From NCBI GenBank assembly GCA_035771175.1, contig CM069603.1, forward strand, positions 21,738,286 to 21,802,285: 64,000 nt of DNA, in the 5' to 3' direction. Positions 11,232-24,205 of the stretch are shown in pieces. Source of the DNA: Paratinospora sagittata (lineage: Eukaryota; Streptophyta; Magnoliopsida; Ranunculales; Menispermaceae). The translations under genes were made by a program, and so were the position numbers. How positions within the stretch are numbered: position 1 is the first letter of the stretch; every line of letters begins with the position of its first letter. The notes below the pieces were generated by a model, which was given only the letters and a program-made list of their open reading frames with translations, made no database searches and was not told where the DNA came from.

Positions 11232-12097
11232 AGATAACACATCAAAAAGGAACACATCACCTGTTTTACATCAAGAACACATCAAACAATAGCATTCAAA
11301 TTCTACAAAGATCAAGCTCGAAGAACGAAGACATATCTCATGTCTAATGCATTAGTTTGATTTCTGGTGTGTAGGGTAACCCCTCGATCAATCTCAGCAC
11401 TAAAACTCTGAAAATTGCAAAGTCTTCAAAATCACGTTCAGTGTAGTATTTCATTTTGAAAAAAATTATTTTCTGAAAGGTTTTAATCATAATTTTAATG
11501 AGTTTTCAATTAGTTAAGAGTGTATAATCTTATATGAAAGTGGTATGAGTCAATGAAATGGTTCTTTAGTGTCAAAATATTAATTTTTCAAAAATAAGGC
11601 TATCCAGCAATTTTCACCTCTTAGACTAAAATCTAATATTTCTAACGAGAAAAATGTGGGCACTTCTGCTTGCTCAATTTTTCTATTGCTTCACAGTTTT
11701 GCCTGGTTATCTTAATTGAAATATTCTCTAGTAACACCTAGATGATTCCCATTGTCTCGCACGCCCAAAAAACTTTAGATTGAACAATGTTTTGAATTCA
11801 AATCATTTTGTAGTACTCTTGCTCTTTAACATTCAACTTCAAATTTTATAAAACACTCATTCTCTGATTTTAAAAAATACAACACGCACGATATTTGCAA
11901 GTTAGATTGAGCTTTTCGAAGAGTTTTTCAAGAGAAGAAAGTAATGATTCTTGCCTTTGCAAAAAAAGGCTTCGAATTGAACCAAAATTGCAATCTGTCT
12001 TGATGTTCAGCTAGTTCTTCATTTTATCCCTTGTGTGCTAAGATTTGCAGAGGCTATCCATTGTTTAAAACTCTAAGTATATGAAGTTGTCTCCGGA
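11232..12097 (+). repeat. Monomer 14, type B, 866 bp
   Basis: GCATTCAAATTC, ACGTTCAGTG (private), TTAAGAGTG (private), TATTGCTTCAC; ends GTCTCCGGAAG. Confidence 0.92.
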
Positions 12098-12962
12098 AGA
12101 TAACACAACAAAAAGGAACACATCACCTGTTTTACATCAAGAACACATCAAACAATAGCATTCGAATTCTACAAAGATCAAGCTCGAAGAACGAAGACAT
12201 ATCTCATGTCTAATGCATTAGTTTGATTTCTGGTGTGTAGGGTAACCCCTCGATCAATCTCAGCACTAAAACTCTGAAAATTGCAAAGTCTTCAAAATCA
12301 CTTTCGGTGTAGTATTTCATTTTTAAAAAAATGTTTTCTGAAAGGTTTTAATCATAATTTTAATTAGTTTTGAATTATTTAAAAGTGTTTAATCTTATAT
12401 CAAAGTGGTATGAGTCAATGAAATGGTTCTTTAGTGTCAAAATATTAATTTTTCAAAAATAAGGCTATCCAGCAATTTTCCCGTCTTAGACTAAAATCTT
12501 ATATTTCTAACGAGAAAAATGTGGGCACTTCTGCTTGCTCAATTTTTCTATTCCTTCACAGTTTTGCCTGGTTATCTTAATTGAAATATTCTCTAGTAAC
12601 ACCTTGATGATTCCCATTGTCTCGCACGCCCAAAAAACTTTCGATTGAACAATGTTTTGAATTGAAATCATTTTGTAGTACTCTTGCTCTTTAACATTCA
12701 ACTTCAAATTTTATAAAATACTCATTCTCTGATATTAAAAAATACAACACGCACGATATTTGCAAGTTAGATTGAGCTTTTCGAAGAGTTTTTCAAGAGA
12801 AGAAAGTAATGATTCTTGCCTTTGCAAAAAAAGGCTTCGAATTGAATCAAAATTGCAATCTGTCTTGATGTTCAGCTAGTTCTTCATTTTATCCCTTGTG
12901 TGCTAAGATTTGCAGAGGCTATCCATTGTTTAAAACTCTAAGTATATGAAGTTGTCTCGGTA
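12098..12962 (+). repeat. Monomer 15, C-front / D-rear hybrid, 865 bp
   Basis: Private CACAACAAAAAGG; front ACATC, GCATTCG, CGGTGTAG, then an abrupt change to TTTTTAAAAAAATG and the D rear (CCTTGATG, GAATTGAAATC). The switch is near offset 210-225. Its existence turns the four-monomer unit into a three-monomer unit. Confidence 0.88.
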
Positions 12963-13826
12963 AGATAACACATCAAAAAGGAACACATCACCTGTTTTCA
13001 TCAAGAACACATCAAACAATAGCTTTCGAATTCTACAAAGATCAAGCTCGAAGAACGAAGACATATCTCATGTCTAATGCATTAGTTTGATTTCTGGTGT
13101 GCAGGGTAACCCCTCGATCAATCTCAGCACTAAAACTCTGAAAATTGCAAAGTCTTCAAAATCACTTTCGATATAGTATTTCATTTTTACAAAAATGTTT
13201 TCTGAAAGGTTTTAATCATAATTTTAATGAGTTTTGAATTATTTAAAAGTGTTTAATCTTATATCAAAGTGTTTTGAGTCAATGAAATGGTTCTTTAGTG
13301 TCAAAATATTAATTTTTCAAAAATAAGGCTATCCAGCAATTTGCTAGTCTTAGACTAAAATCTTATATTTCTAACGAGAAAAATGTGGGCACTTCTGCTT
13401 ACTCGATTTTTCTATTCCTTCACAGTTTTGCCAGGTTATCTTAATTGAAATATTCTCTAGTAACACCTAGATGATTCCCATTGTCTCGCACGCCCAAAAA
13501 ACTTTAGGTTGAACAATGTTTTGAATTCAAATCATTTTGTAGTACTCTTGCTCTTTAACCTTCAACTTCAAATTTTATAAAACACTTATTCTCTGATTTT
13601 CAAAAAGACAACACGCACGATATTTGCAAGTTAGATTGAGCTTTTCGAAGAGTTTTTCAAGAGAAGAAAGTAATGATTCTTGCCTTTGCAAAAAAAGGCT
13701 TCGAATTGAACCAAAATTGCAATCTGTCTTGATGTTCAGCTAGTTCTTCATTTTATCCCTTGTGTGCTAAGATTTGCAGAGGCTATCCATTGTTTAAAAC
13801 TCTAAGTATATGAAGTTGTCTCCGGA
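12963..13826 (+). repeat. Monomer 16, A-front / B-end hybrid, 864 bp
   Basis: TTTTCATC, GTGTGCAGGG and TTTGCTAGTC as in monomer 13, but the end has TTCTTGCC and GTCTCCGGAAG, as monomers 10 and 14 do. TGCTTACTCG is private. Confidence 0.88.
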
Positions 13827-14692
13827 AGATAACACATCAAAAAGGAACACATCACCTGTTTTACATGAAGAACACATCAAACAATAGCATTCGAATTCTA
13901 CAAAGATCAAGCTCGAAGAACGAAGACATATCTCATGTCTAATGCATTAGTTTGATTTCTGGTGTGTAGGGTAACCCCTCGATCAATCTCAGCACTAAAA
14001 CTCTGAAAATTGCAAAGTCTTCAAAATCACTTTCGGTGTAGTATTTCATTTTGAAAAAAATTATTTTCTGAAAGGTTTCAATCATAATTTTAATGTGCTT
14101 TCAATTAGTTAAAAGTGTTTAATCTTAGATCAAAGTGGTATGAGTCAATGAAATGGTTCTTTAGTGTCAAAATATTAATTTTTCAAAAATAAGGCTATCC
14201 AGCAATTTTCACGTCTTAGACTAAAATCTAATATTTCTAACGAGAAAAATGTGGGCACTTCTGCTTGCCCAATTTTTCTATTCCTTCACAGTTTTGCCTG
14301 GTTATCTTAATTGAAATATTCTCTAGTAACACCTAGATGATTCCCATTGTCTCGCACGCCCAAAAAACTTTCGATTGAACAATGTTTTGAATTCAAATCA
14401 TTTTGTAGTACTCTTGCTCTTTAACATTCAACTTCAAATTTTATAAAACACTCATTCTCTGATTTTAAAAAATACAACACGCACGATATTTGCAAGTTAG
14501 ATTGAGCTTTTCGAAGAGTTTTTCAAGAGAAGAAAGTAATGATTCTTGCCTTTGCAAAAAAAGGCTTCGAATTGAATCAAAATTGCAATCTGTCTTCATG
14601 TTCAGCTAGTTCTTCATTTTATCCCTTGTGTGCTAAGATTTGCAGAGGCTATCCATTGTTTAAAACTCTAAGTATATGAAGTGGTCTCGATA
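13827..14692 (+). repeat. Monomer 17, class C, 866 bp
   Basis: Matches monomer 11 closely; private ACATGAAGAAC and CTTAGATCAAAG. Keeps the rear EcoRI site that monomer 11 lost. Confidence 0.92.
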
Positions 14693-15556
14693 AGATAACA
14701 CATCAAAAAGGAACACATCACCTGTTTTGCATCAAGAACACATCAAACAATAGCTTTCGAATTCTACAAAGATCAAGCTCGAAGAACGAAGACATATCTC
14801 CTGTCTAATGCATTAGTTTGATCTCTGGTGTGTAGGGTAACCCCTCGATCAATCTCAGCACTAAAACTCTGAAAATTGCAAAGTCTTCCAAATCACTTTC
14901 GATATAGTATTTCATTTTTTAAAAAATGTTTTCTGAAAGGTTTTAATCATAATTTTAATGAGTTTGAATTATTTAAAAGTGTTTAATCTTATATCAAAGT
15001 GGTATGAGTCAATGAAATGGTTCTTTAGTGTCAAAATATTAATTTTTCAAAAATAAGGCTATCCAGCAATTTTCACGTCTTAGACTAAAATCTTATATTT
15101 CTAACGAGAAAAATGTGGGCACTTCTGCTTGCTCAATTTTTCTATTCCTTCACAGTTTTGCCTGGTTATCTTAATTGAAATATTCTCTAGTAACACCTTG
15201 ATGATTCCCATTGTCTCGCACGCCCAAAAAACTTTCGATTGAACAATGTTTTGAATTGAAATCATTTTGTAGTACTCTTGCTCTTTAACATTCAACTTCA
15301 AATTTTATAAAACACTCATTCTCTGATATTAAAAAATACAACACGCACGATATTTGCAAGTTAGATTGAGCTTTTCGAAGAGTTTTTCAAGAGAAGAAAG
15401 TAATGATTCTTGCCTTTGCAAAAAAAGGCTTCGAATTGAATCAAAATTGCAATCTGTCTTGATGTTCAGCTAGTTCTTCATTTTATCCCTTGTGTGCTAA
15501 GATTTGCAGAGGCTATCCATTGTTTAAAACTCTAAGTATATGAAGTTGTCTCGGTA
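14693..15556 (+). repeat. Monomer 18, class D, 864 bp
   Basis: As monomer 12, with one T lost in GAGTTTGAATT near 14,962. Confidence 0.92.
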
Positions 15557-16420
15557 AGATAACACATCAAAAAGGAACACATCACCTGTTTTCATCAAGA
15601 ACACATCAAACAATAGCTTTCGAATTCTACAAAGATCAAGCTCGAAGAACGAAGACATATCTCATGTCTAATGCATTAGTTTGATTTCTGGTGTGCAGGG
15701 TAACCCCTCGATCAATCTCAGCACTAAAACTCTGAAAATTGCAAAGTCTTCAAAATCACTTTCGATATAGTATTTCATTTTTACAAAAATGTTTTCTGAA
15801 AGGTTTTAATCATAATTTTAATGAGTTTTGAATTATTTAAAAGTGTTTAATCTTATATCAAAGTGTTTTGAGTCAATGAAATGGTTCTTTAGTGTCAAAA
15901 TATTAATTTTTCAAAAATAAGGCTATCCAGCAATTTGCTAGTCTTAGACTAAAATCTTATATTTCTAACGAGAAAAATGTGGGCACTTCTGCTTGCTCGA
16001 TTTTTCTATTCCTTCACAGTTTTGCCAGGTTATCTTAATTGAAATATTCTCTAGTAACACCTAGATGATTCCCATTGTCTCGCACGCCCAAAAAACTTTA
16101 GGTTGAACAATGTTTTGAATTCAAATCATTTTGTAGTACTCTTGCTCTTTAACCTTCAACTTCAAATTTTATAAAACACTTATTCTCTGATTTTCAAAAA
16201 GACAACACGCACGATATTTGCAAGTTAGATTGAGCTTTTCGAAGAGTTTTTCAAGAGAAGAAAGTAATGATTCTTACCTTTGCAAAAAAAGGCTTCGAAT
16301 TGAACCAAAATTGCAATCTGTCTTGATGTTCAGCTACTTCTTCATTTTATCCCTTGTGTGCTAAGATTTGCAGAGGCTATCCATTGTTTAAAACTCTAAG
16401 TATATGAAGTTGTCTCGGTA
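15557..16420 (+). repeat. Monomer 19, type A, 864 bp
   Basis: Same variant set as monomer 13 (GTGTGCAGGG, TTTGCTAGTC, TTTAGGTTG, TTCTTACC). Confidence 0.92.
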
Positions 16421-17286
16421 AGATAACACATCAAAAAGGAACACATCACCTGTTTTACATCAAGAACACATCAAACAATAGCATTCAAATTCTACAAAGG
16501 TCAAGCTCGAAGAACGAAGACATATCTCATGTCTAATGCATTAGTTTGATTTCTGGTGTGTAGGGTAACCCCTCGATCAATCTCAGCACTAAAACTCTGA
16601 AAATTGCAAAGTCTTCAAAATCACGTTCGGTGTAGTATTTCATTTTGAAAAAAATTATTTTCTGAAAGGTTTTAATCATAATTTTAATGAGTTTTCAATT
16701 AGTTAAAAGTGTATAATCTTATATGAAAGTGGTATGAGTCAATGAAATGGTTCTTTAGTGTCAAAATATTAATTTTTCAAAAATAAGGCTATCCAGCAAT
16801 TTTCACGTCTTAGACTAAAATCTAATATTTCTAACGAGAAAAATGTGGGCACTTCTGCTTGCTCGATTTTTCTATTCCTTCACAGTTTTGCCAGGTTATC
16901 TTAATTGAAATATTCTCTAGTAACACCTAGATGATTCCCATTGTCTCGCACGCCCAAAAAACTTTAGGTTGAACAATGTTTTGAATTCAAATCATTTTGT
17001 AGTACTCTTGCTCTTTAACCTTCAACTTCAAATTTTATAAAACACTTATTCTCTGATTTTCAAAAAGACAACACGCACGATATTTGCAAGTTAGATTGAG
17101 CTTTTCGAAGAGTTTTTCAAGAGAAGAAAGTAATGATTCTTACCTTTGCAAAAAAAGGCTTCGAATTGAACCAAAATTGCAATCTGTCTTGATGTTCAGC
17201 TACTTCTTCATTTTATCCCTTGTGTGCTAAGATTTGCAGAGGCTATCCATTGTTTAAAACTCTAAGTATATGAAGTTGTCTCGGTA
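16421..17286 (+). repeat. Monomer 20, B-front / A-rear hybrid, 866 bp
   Basis: GCATTCAAATTC, AAAGGTC and ACGTTCGG in front; GCTCGATTTTTC, TGCCAGG, TTTAGGTTG and TTCTTACC behind. The switch is near offset 400-443. Confidence 0.88.
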
Positions 17287-18152
17287 AGATAACACATCAA
17301 AAAGGAACACATCACCTGTTTTACATCAAGAACACATCAAACAATAGCATTCAAATTCTACAAAGGTCAAGCTCGAAGAACGAAGACATATCTCATGTCT
17401 AATGCATTAGTTTGATTTCTGGTGTGTAGGGTAACCCCTCGATCAATCTCAGCACTAAAACTCTGAAAATTGCAAAGTCTTCAAAATCACGTTCGGTGTA
17501 GTATTTCATTTTGAAAAAAATTATTTTCTGAAAGGTTTCAATCATAATTTTAATGTGCTTTCAATTAGTTAAAAGTGTTTAATCTTATATCAAAGTGGTA
17601 TGAGTCAATGAAATGGTTCTTTAGTGTCAAAATATTAATTTTTCAAAAATAAGGCTATCCAGCAATTTTCACGTCTTAGACTAAAATCTAATATTTCTAA
17701 CGAGAAAAATGTGGGCACTTCTGCTTGCCCAATTTTTCTATTCCTTCACAGTTTTGCCTGGTTATCTTAATTGAAATATTCTCTAGTAACACCTATATGA
17801 TTCCCATTGTCTCGCACGCCCAAAAAACTTTCGATTGAACAATGTTTTGAATTCAAATCATTTTGTAGTACTCTTGCTCTTTAACATTCAACTTCAAATT
17901 TTATAAAACACTCATTCTCTGATTTTAAAAAATACAACACGCACGATATTTGCAAGTTAGATTGAGCTTTTCGAAGAGTTTTTCAAGAGAAGAAAGTAAT
18001 GATTCTTGCCTTTGCAAAAAAAGGCTTCGAATTGAATCAAAATTGCAATCTGTCTTGATGTTCAGCTAGTTCTTCATTTTATCCCTTGTGTGCTAAGATT
18101 TGCAGAGGCTATCCATTGTTTAAAACTCTAAGTATATGAAGTGGTCTCGATA
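17287..18152 (+). repeat. Monomer 21, B-front / C-rear hybrid, 866 bp
   Basis: Front duplicates monomer 20 one monomer earlier (including AAAGGTC). From GGTTTCAATC near 17,535 it is class C. CCTATATGATT is private. Confidence 0.88.
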
Positions 18153-19017
18153 AGATAACACATCAAAAAGGAACACATCACCTGTTTTGCATCAAGAACA
18201 CATCAAACAATAGCTTTCGAATTCTACGAAGATCAAGCTCGAAGAACGAAGACATATCTCCTGTCTAATGCATTAGTTTGATCTCTGGTGTGTAGGGTAA
18301 CCCCTCGATCAATCTCAGCACTAAAACTCTGAAAATTGCAAAGTCTTCAAAATCACTTTCGATATAGTATTTCATTTTTAAAAAAATGTTTTCTGAAAGG
18401 TTTTAATCATAATTTTAATGAGTTTTGAATTATTTAAAAGTGTTTAATCTTATATCAAAGTGGTATGAGTCAATGAAATGGTTCTTTAGTGTCAAAATAT
18501 TAATTTTTCAAAAATAAGGCTATCCAGCAATTTTCACGTCTTAGACTAAAATCTTATATTTCTAACGAGAAAAATGTGGGCACTTCTGCTTGCTCAATTT
18601 TTCTATTCCTTCACAGTTTTGCCTGGTTATCTTAATTGAAATATTCTCTAGTAACACCTTGATGATTCCCATTGTCTCGCACGCCCAAAAAACTTTCGAT
18701 TGAACAATGTTTTGAATTGAAATCATTTTGTAGTACTCTTGCTCTTTAACATTCAACTTCAAATTTTATAAAACACTCATTCTCTGATATTAAAAAATAC
18801 AACACGCACGATACTTGCAAGTTAGATTGAGCTTTTCGAAGAGTTTTTCAAGAGAAGAAAGTAATGATTCTTGCCTTTGCAAAAAAAGGCTTCGAATTGA
18901 ATCAAAATTGCAATCTGTCTTGATGTTCAGCTAGTTCTTCATTTTATCCCTTGTGTGCTAAGATTTGCAGAGGCTATCCATTGTTTAAAACTCTAAGTAT
19001 ATGAAGTTGTCTCGGTA
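18153..19017 (+). repeat. Monomer 22, class D, 865 bp
   Basis: Class D with TCTACGAAG and CGATACTTGC, shared with 20748 and 28532. Confidence 0.93.
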
Positions 19018-19881
19018 AGATAACACATCAAAAAGGAACACATCACCTATTTTCATCAAGAACACATCAAACAATAGCTTTCGAATTCTACAAAGATCAA
19101 GCTCGAAGAACGAAGACATATCTCATGTCTAATGCATTAGTTTGATTTCTGGTGTGCAGGGTAACCCCTCGATCAATCTCAGCACTAAAACTCTGAAAAT
19201 TGCAAAGTCTTCAAAATCACTTTCGATATAGTATTTCATTTTTACAAAAATGTTTTCTGAAAGGTTTTAATCATAATTTTAATGAGTTTTGAATTATTTA
19301 AAAGTGTTTAATCTTATATCAAAGTGTTTTGAGTCAATGAAATGGTTCTTTAGTGTCAAAATATTAATTTTTCAAAAATAAGGCTATCCAGCAATTTGCT
19401 AGTCTTAGACTAAAATCTTATATTTCTAACGAGAAAAATGTGGGCACTTCTGCTTGCTCGATTTTTCTATTCCTTCACAGTTTTTCCAGGTTATCTTAAT
19501 TGAAATATTCTCTAGTAACACCTAGATGATTCCCATTGTCTCGCACGCCCAAAAAACTTTAGGTTGAACAATGTTTTGAATTCAAATCATTTTGTAGTAC
19601 TCTTGCTCTTTAACCTTCAACTTCAAATTTTATAAAACACTTATTCTCTGATTTTCAAAAAGACAACACGCACGATATTTGCAAGTTAGATTGAGCTTTT
19701 CGAAGAGTTTTTCAAGAGAATAAAGTAATGATTCTTGCCTTTGCAAAAAAAGGCTTCGAATTGAACCAAAATTGCAATCTGTCTTGATGTTCAGCTACTT
19801 CTTCATTTTATCCCTTGTGTGCTAAGATTTGCAGAGGCTATCCATTGTTTAAAACTCTAAGTATATGAAGTTGTCTCGGTA
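19018..19881 (+). repeat. Monomer 23, type A, 864 bp
   Basis: CTATTTTCATC, TTTTTCCAGG and GAATAAAG (first occurrence), otherwise as monomer 13. Confidence 0.92.
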
Positions 19882-20747
19882 AGATAACACATCAAAAAGG
19901 AACACATCACCTGTTTTACATCAAGAACACATCAAACAATAGCATTCAAATTCTACAAAGATCAAGCTCGAAGAACGAAGACATATCTCATGTCTAATGC
20001 ATTAGTTTGATTTCTGGTGTGTAGGGTAACCCCTCGATCAATCTCAGCACTAAAACTCTGAAAATTGCAAAGTCTTCAAGATCACGTTTGGTGTAGTATT
20101 TCATTTTGAAAAAAATTATTTTCTGAAAGGTTTTAATCATAATTTTAATGAGTTTTCAATTAGTTAAAAGTGTATAATCTTATATGAAAGTGGTATGAGT
20201 CAATGAAATGGTTCTTTAGTGTCAAAATATTAATTTTTCAAAAATAAGGCTATCCAGCAATTTTCACGTCTTAGACTAAAATCTAATTTTTCTAACGAGA
20301 AAAATGTGGGCACTTCTGCTTGCTCAATTTTTCTATTGCTTCACAGTTTTGCCTGGTTATCTTAATTGAAATATTCTCTAGTAACACCTAGATGATTCCC
20401 ATTGTCTCGCACGCCTAAAAAACTTTCGATTGAACAATGTTTTGAATTCAAATCATTTTGTAGTACTCTTGCTCTTTAACATTCAACTTCAAATTTTATA
20501 AAACACTCATTCTCTGATTTTAAAAAATACAACACGCACGATATTTGCAAGTTAGATTGAGCTTTTCGAAGAGTTTTTCAAGAGAAGAAAGTAATGATTC
20601 TTGCCTTTGCAAAAAAAGGCTTCGAATTGAATCAAAATTGCAATCTGTCTTGATGTTCAGCTAGTTCTTCATTTTATCCCTTGTGTGCTAAGATTTGCAG
20701 AGGCTATCCATTGTTTAAAACTCTAAGTATATGAAGTGGTCTCGATA
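19882..20747 (+). repeat. Monomer 24, B-front / C-like rear hybrid, 866 bp
   Basis: GCATTCAAATTC, CAAGATCACGTTTGG, TAATTTTTC (private), TATTGCTTCAC, ACGCCTAAAA and CTTTCGATTG. Its rear half is the left end of the 7,784-bp-offset duplication. Confidence 0.88.
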
Positions 20748-21612
20748 AGATAACACATCAAAAAGGAACACATCACCTGTTTTGCATCAAGAACACATCA
20801 AACAATAGCTTTCGAATTCTACGAAGATCAAGCTCGAAGAACGAAGACATATCTCCTGTCTAATGCATTAGTTTGATCTCTGGTGTGTAGGGTAACCCCT
20901 CGATCAATCTCAGCACTAAAACTCTGAAAATTGCAAAGTCTTCAAAATCACTTTCGATATAGTATTTCATTTTTAAAAAAATGTTTTCTGAAAGGTTTTA
21001 ATCATAATTTTAATGAGTTTTGAATTATTTAAAAGTGTTTAATCTTATATCAAAGTGGTATGAGTCAATGAAATGGTTCTTTAGTGTCAAAATATTAATT
21101 TTTCAAAAATAAGGCTATCCAGCAATTTTCACGTCTTAGACTAAAATCTTATATTTCTAACGAGAAAAATGTGGGCACTTCTGCTTGCTCAATTTTTCTA
21201 TTCCTTCACAGTTTTGCCTGGTTATCTTAATTGAAATATTCTCTAGTAACACCTTGATGATTCCCATTGTCTCGCACGCCCAAAAAACTTTCGATTGAAC
21301 AATGTTTTGAATTGAAATCATTTTGTAGTACTCTTGCTCTTTAACATTCAACTTCAAATTTTATAAAACACTCATTCTCTGATATTAAAAAATACAACAC
21401 GCACGATACTTGCAAGTTAGATTGAGCTTTTCGAAGAGTTTTTCAAGAGAAGAAAGTAATGATTCTTGCCTTTGCAAAAAAAGGCTTCGAATTGAATCAA
21501 AATTGCAATCTGTCTTGATGTTCAGCTAGTTCTTCATTTTATCCCTTGTGTGCTAAGATTTGCAGAGGCTATCCATTGTTTAAAACTCTAAGTATATGAA
21601 GTTGTCTCGGTA
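20748..21612 (+). repeat. Monomer 25, class D, 865 bp
   Basis: Twin of 28532 (offset 7,784) and close to 18153 (TCTACGAAG, CGATACTTGC). Confidence 0.93.
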
Positions 21613-22475
21613 AGATAACACATCAAAAAGGAACACATCACCTGTTTTCATCAAGAACACATCAAACAATAGCTTTCGAATTCTACAAAGATCAAGCTCG
21701 AAGAACGAAGACATATCTCATGTCTAATGCATTAGTTTGATTTCTGGTGTGCAGGGTAACCCCTCGATCAATCTCAGCACTAAAACTCTGAAAATTGCAA
21801 AGTCTTCAAAATCACTTTCGATATAGTATTTCATTTTTACAAAAATGTTTTCTGAAAGGTTTTAATCATAATTTTAATGAGTTTTGAATTATTTAAAAGT
21901 GTTTATTCTTATATCAAAGTGTTTTGAGTCAATGAAATGGTTCTTTAGTGTCAAAATATTAATTTTTCAAAAATAAGGCTATCCAACAATTGGCACGTCT
22001 TAGACTAAAATTTGATATTTCTAACGAGAAAAATGTGGCACTTCTGCTTGCTCAATTTTTCTATTCCTTCACAGTTTTGCCTGGTTATCTTAATTGAAAT
22101 ATTCTCTAGTAACACCTAGATGATTCCCATTGTCTCGCACGCCCAAAAAACTTTCGATTGAACAATGTTTTGAATTCAAATCATTTTGTAGTACTCTTGC
22201 TCTTTAACATTCAACTTCAAATTTTATAAAACACTCATTCTCTGATTTTAAAAAATACAACACGCACGATATTTGCAAGTTAGATTGAGCTTTTCGAAGA
22301 GTTTTTCAAGAGAAGAAAGTAATGATTCTTGCCTTTGCAAAAAAAGGCTTCGAATTGAATCAAAATTGCAATCTGTCTTGATGTTCCGCTAGTTCTTCAT
22401 TTTATCCCTTGTGTGCTAAGATTTGCAGAGGCTATCCATTGTTTAAAACTCTAAGTATATGAAGTGGTCTCGATA
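21613..22475 (+). repeat. Monomer 26, type A, 863 bp
   Basis: TTTTCATC, GTGTGCAGGG, ATGTGGCAC (one G lost) and TTCCGCTAG; both rare changes recur in 29397. Confidence 0.93.
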
Positions 22476-23340
22476 AGATAACACATCAAAAAGGAACACA
22501 TCACCTGTTTTGCATCAAGAACACATCAAACAATAGCTTTCGAATTCTACAAAGATCAAGCTCGAAGAACGAAGACATATCTCCTGTCTAATGCATTAGT
22601 TTGATCTCTGGTGTGTAGGGTAACCCCTCGATCAATCTCAGCACTAAAACTCTGAAAATTGCAAAGTCTTCAAAATCACTTTCGATATAGTATTTCATTT
22701 TTACAAAAATGTTTTCTGAAAGGTTTTAATCATAATTTTAATGAGTTTTGAATTATTTAAAAGTGTTTAATCTTATATCAAAGTGGTATGAGTCAATGAA
22801 ATGGTTCTTTAGTGTCAAAATATTAATTTTTCAAAAATAAGGCTATCCAGCAATTTTCACGTCTTAGACTAAAATCTTATATTTCTAACGAGAAAAATGT
22901 GGGCACTTCTGCTTGCTCAATTTTTCTATTCCTTCACAGTTTTGCCTGGTTATCTTAATTGAAATATTCTCTAGTAACACCTTGATGATTCCCATTGTCT
23001 CGCACGCCCAAAAAACTTTAGATTGAACAATGTTTTGAATTCAAATCATTTTGTAGTACTCTTGCTCTTTAACCTTCAACTTCAAATTTTATAAAACACT
23101 TATTCTCTGATTTTCAAAAATACAACACGCACGATATTTGCAAGTTAGATTGAGCTTTTCGAAGAGTTTTTCAAGAGAATAAAGTAATGATTCTTGCCTT
23201 TGCAAAAAAAGGCTTCGAATTGAACCAAAATTGCAATCTGTCTTGATGTTCAGCTAGTTCTTCATTTTATCCCTTGTGTGCTAAGATTTGCAGAGGCTAT
23301 CCATTGTTTACAACTCTAAGTATATGAATTTGTCTCGGTA
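22476..23340 (+). repeat. Monomer 27, D-front / A-rear hybrid, 865 bp
   Basis: TCTCCTGTC and CCTTGATG, then CTTTAGATTG, TTCAAATC and GAATAAAG; ends TTTACAACTC and ATGAATTTG. The switch is near 23,005. Confidence 0.88.
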
Positions 23341-24205
23341 AGATAACACATCAAAAAGGAACACATCACCTGTTTTACATCAAGAACACATCAAACAATA
23401 GCATTCGAATTCTACAAAGATCAAGCTCGAAGAACGAAGACATATCTCATGTCTAATGCATTAGTTTGATTTCTGGTGTGTAGGGTAACCCCTCGATCAA
23501 TCTCAGCACTAAAACTCTGAAAATTGCAAAGTCTACAAAATCACTTTCGGTGTAGTATTTCATTTTGAAAAAAATTATTTTTTGAAAGGTTTTATTCATA
23601 ATTTTAATGAGTTTTGAATTATTTAAAAGTGTTTAATCTTATATCAAAGTGGTATGAGTCAATGAAATGGTTCTTTAGTGTCAAAATATTAATTTTTCAA
23701 AAATAAGGCTATCCAGCAATTGGCACGTCTTAGACTAAAATCTGATATTTCTAACGAGAAAAATGTGGGCACTTCTGCTTGCTCGATTTTTCTATTCCCT
23801 CACAGATTTGCCAGGTTATCTTAATTGAAATATTCTCTAGTAACACCTAGATGATTCCCATTGTCTCGCACGCCCAAAAAACTTTAGATTGAACAATGTT
23901 TTGAATTCAAATCATTTTGTAGTACTCTTGCTCTTTAACCTTCAACTTCAAATTTAATAAAACACTCATTCTCTGATTTTCAAAAATACAACACGCACGA
24001 TATTTGCAAGTTAGATTGAGCTTTTCGAAGAGTTTTTCAAGAGAAGAAAGTAATGATTCTTGCCTTTGCAAAAAAAGGCTTCGAATTGAATAAAAATTGC
24101 AATCTGTCTTGATGTTCAGCTAGTTCTTCATTTTATCCCTTGTGTGCTAAGATTTGCAGAGGCTATCCATTGTTTAAACTCTAAGTATATGAAGTGGTCT
24201 CGATA
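23341..24205 (+). repeat. Monomer 28, type B, 865 bp
   Basis: GTCTACAAAATC, TTTTTTGAAAGG, TTTATTCAT, TTCCCTCACAGATTTG and GAATAAAAATTGC; one A lost in TGTTTAAACTC. Confidence 0.92.

Larger units (their letters stand above)
20333..23011 (+). repeat. Source-or-copy A of a 7,784-bp-offset duplication
   Basis: From TATTGCTTCACAG in monomer 24 to the CCTTGATG region of monomer 27, this stretch matches 28,117-30,795 at a constant offset of 7,784 bp. Shared rare variants are ACGCCTAAAA, TCTACGAAG, CGATACTTGC, the one-base loss in ATGTGGCACTTC and TTCCGCTAG. Left of it, monomer 24 has TAGTTAAAAGTGTATAA where monomer 33 does not. Right of it, monomer 27 has CTTTAGATTG where monomer 36 has CTTTCGATTG. 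Edges are good to roughly 100 bp. Confidence 0.85.
8637..23340 (+). repeat. Mixed 3-monomer and 4-monomer higher-order block, monomers 11-27
   Basis: Class D monomers (CCTTGATG with GAATTGAAATC) start at 9503, 12098 (rear half only), 14693, 18153 and 20748, spaced 2,595, 2,595, 3,460 and 2,595 bp. Monomers with the short TGTTTTCATC or TATTTTCATC form start at 6908, 10368, 12963, 15557, 19018 and 21613, spaced 3,460, 2,595, 2,594, 3,461 and 2,595 bp. The full unit is A-B-C-D; in three-monomer units two neighbouring classes are fused into one hybrid monomer (12098 B/C front with D rear; 12963 A front with a rear ending TCCGGAAG; 19882 B front with C-like rear). Confidence 0.82.
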
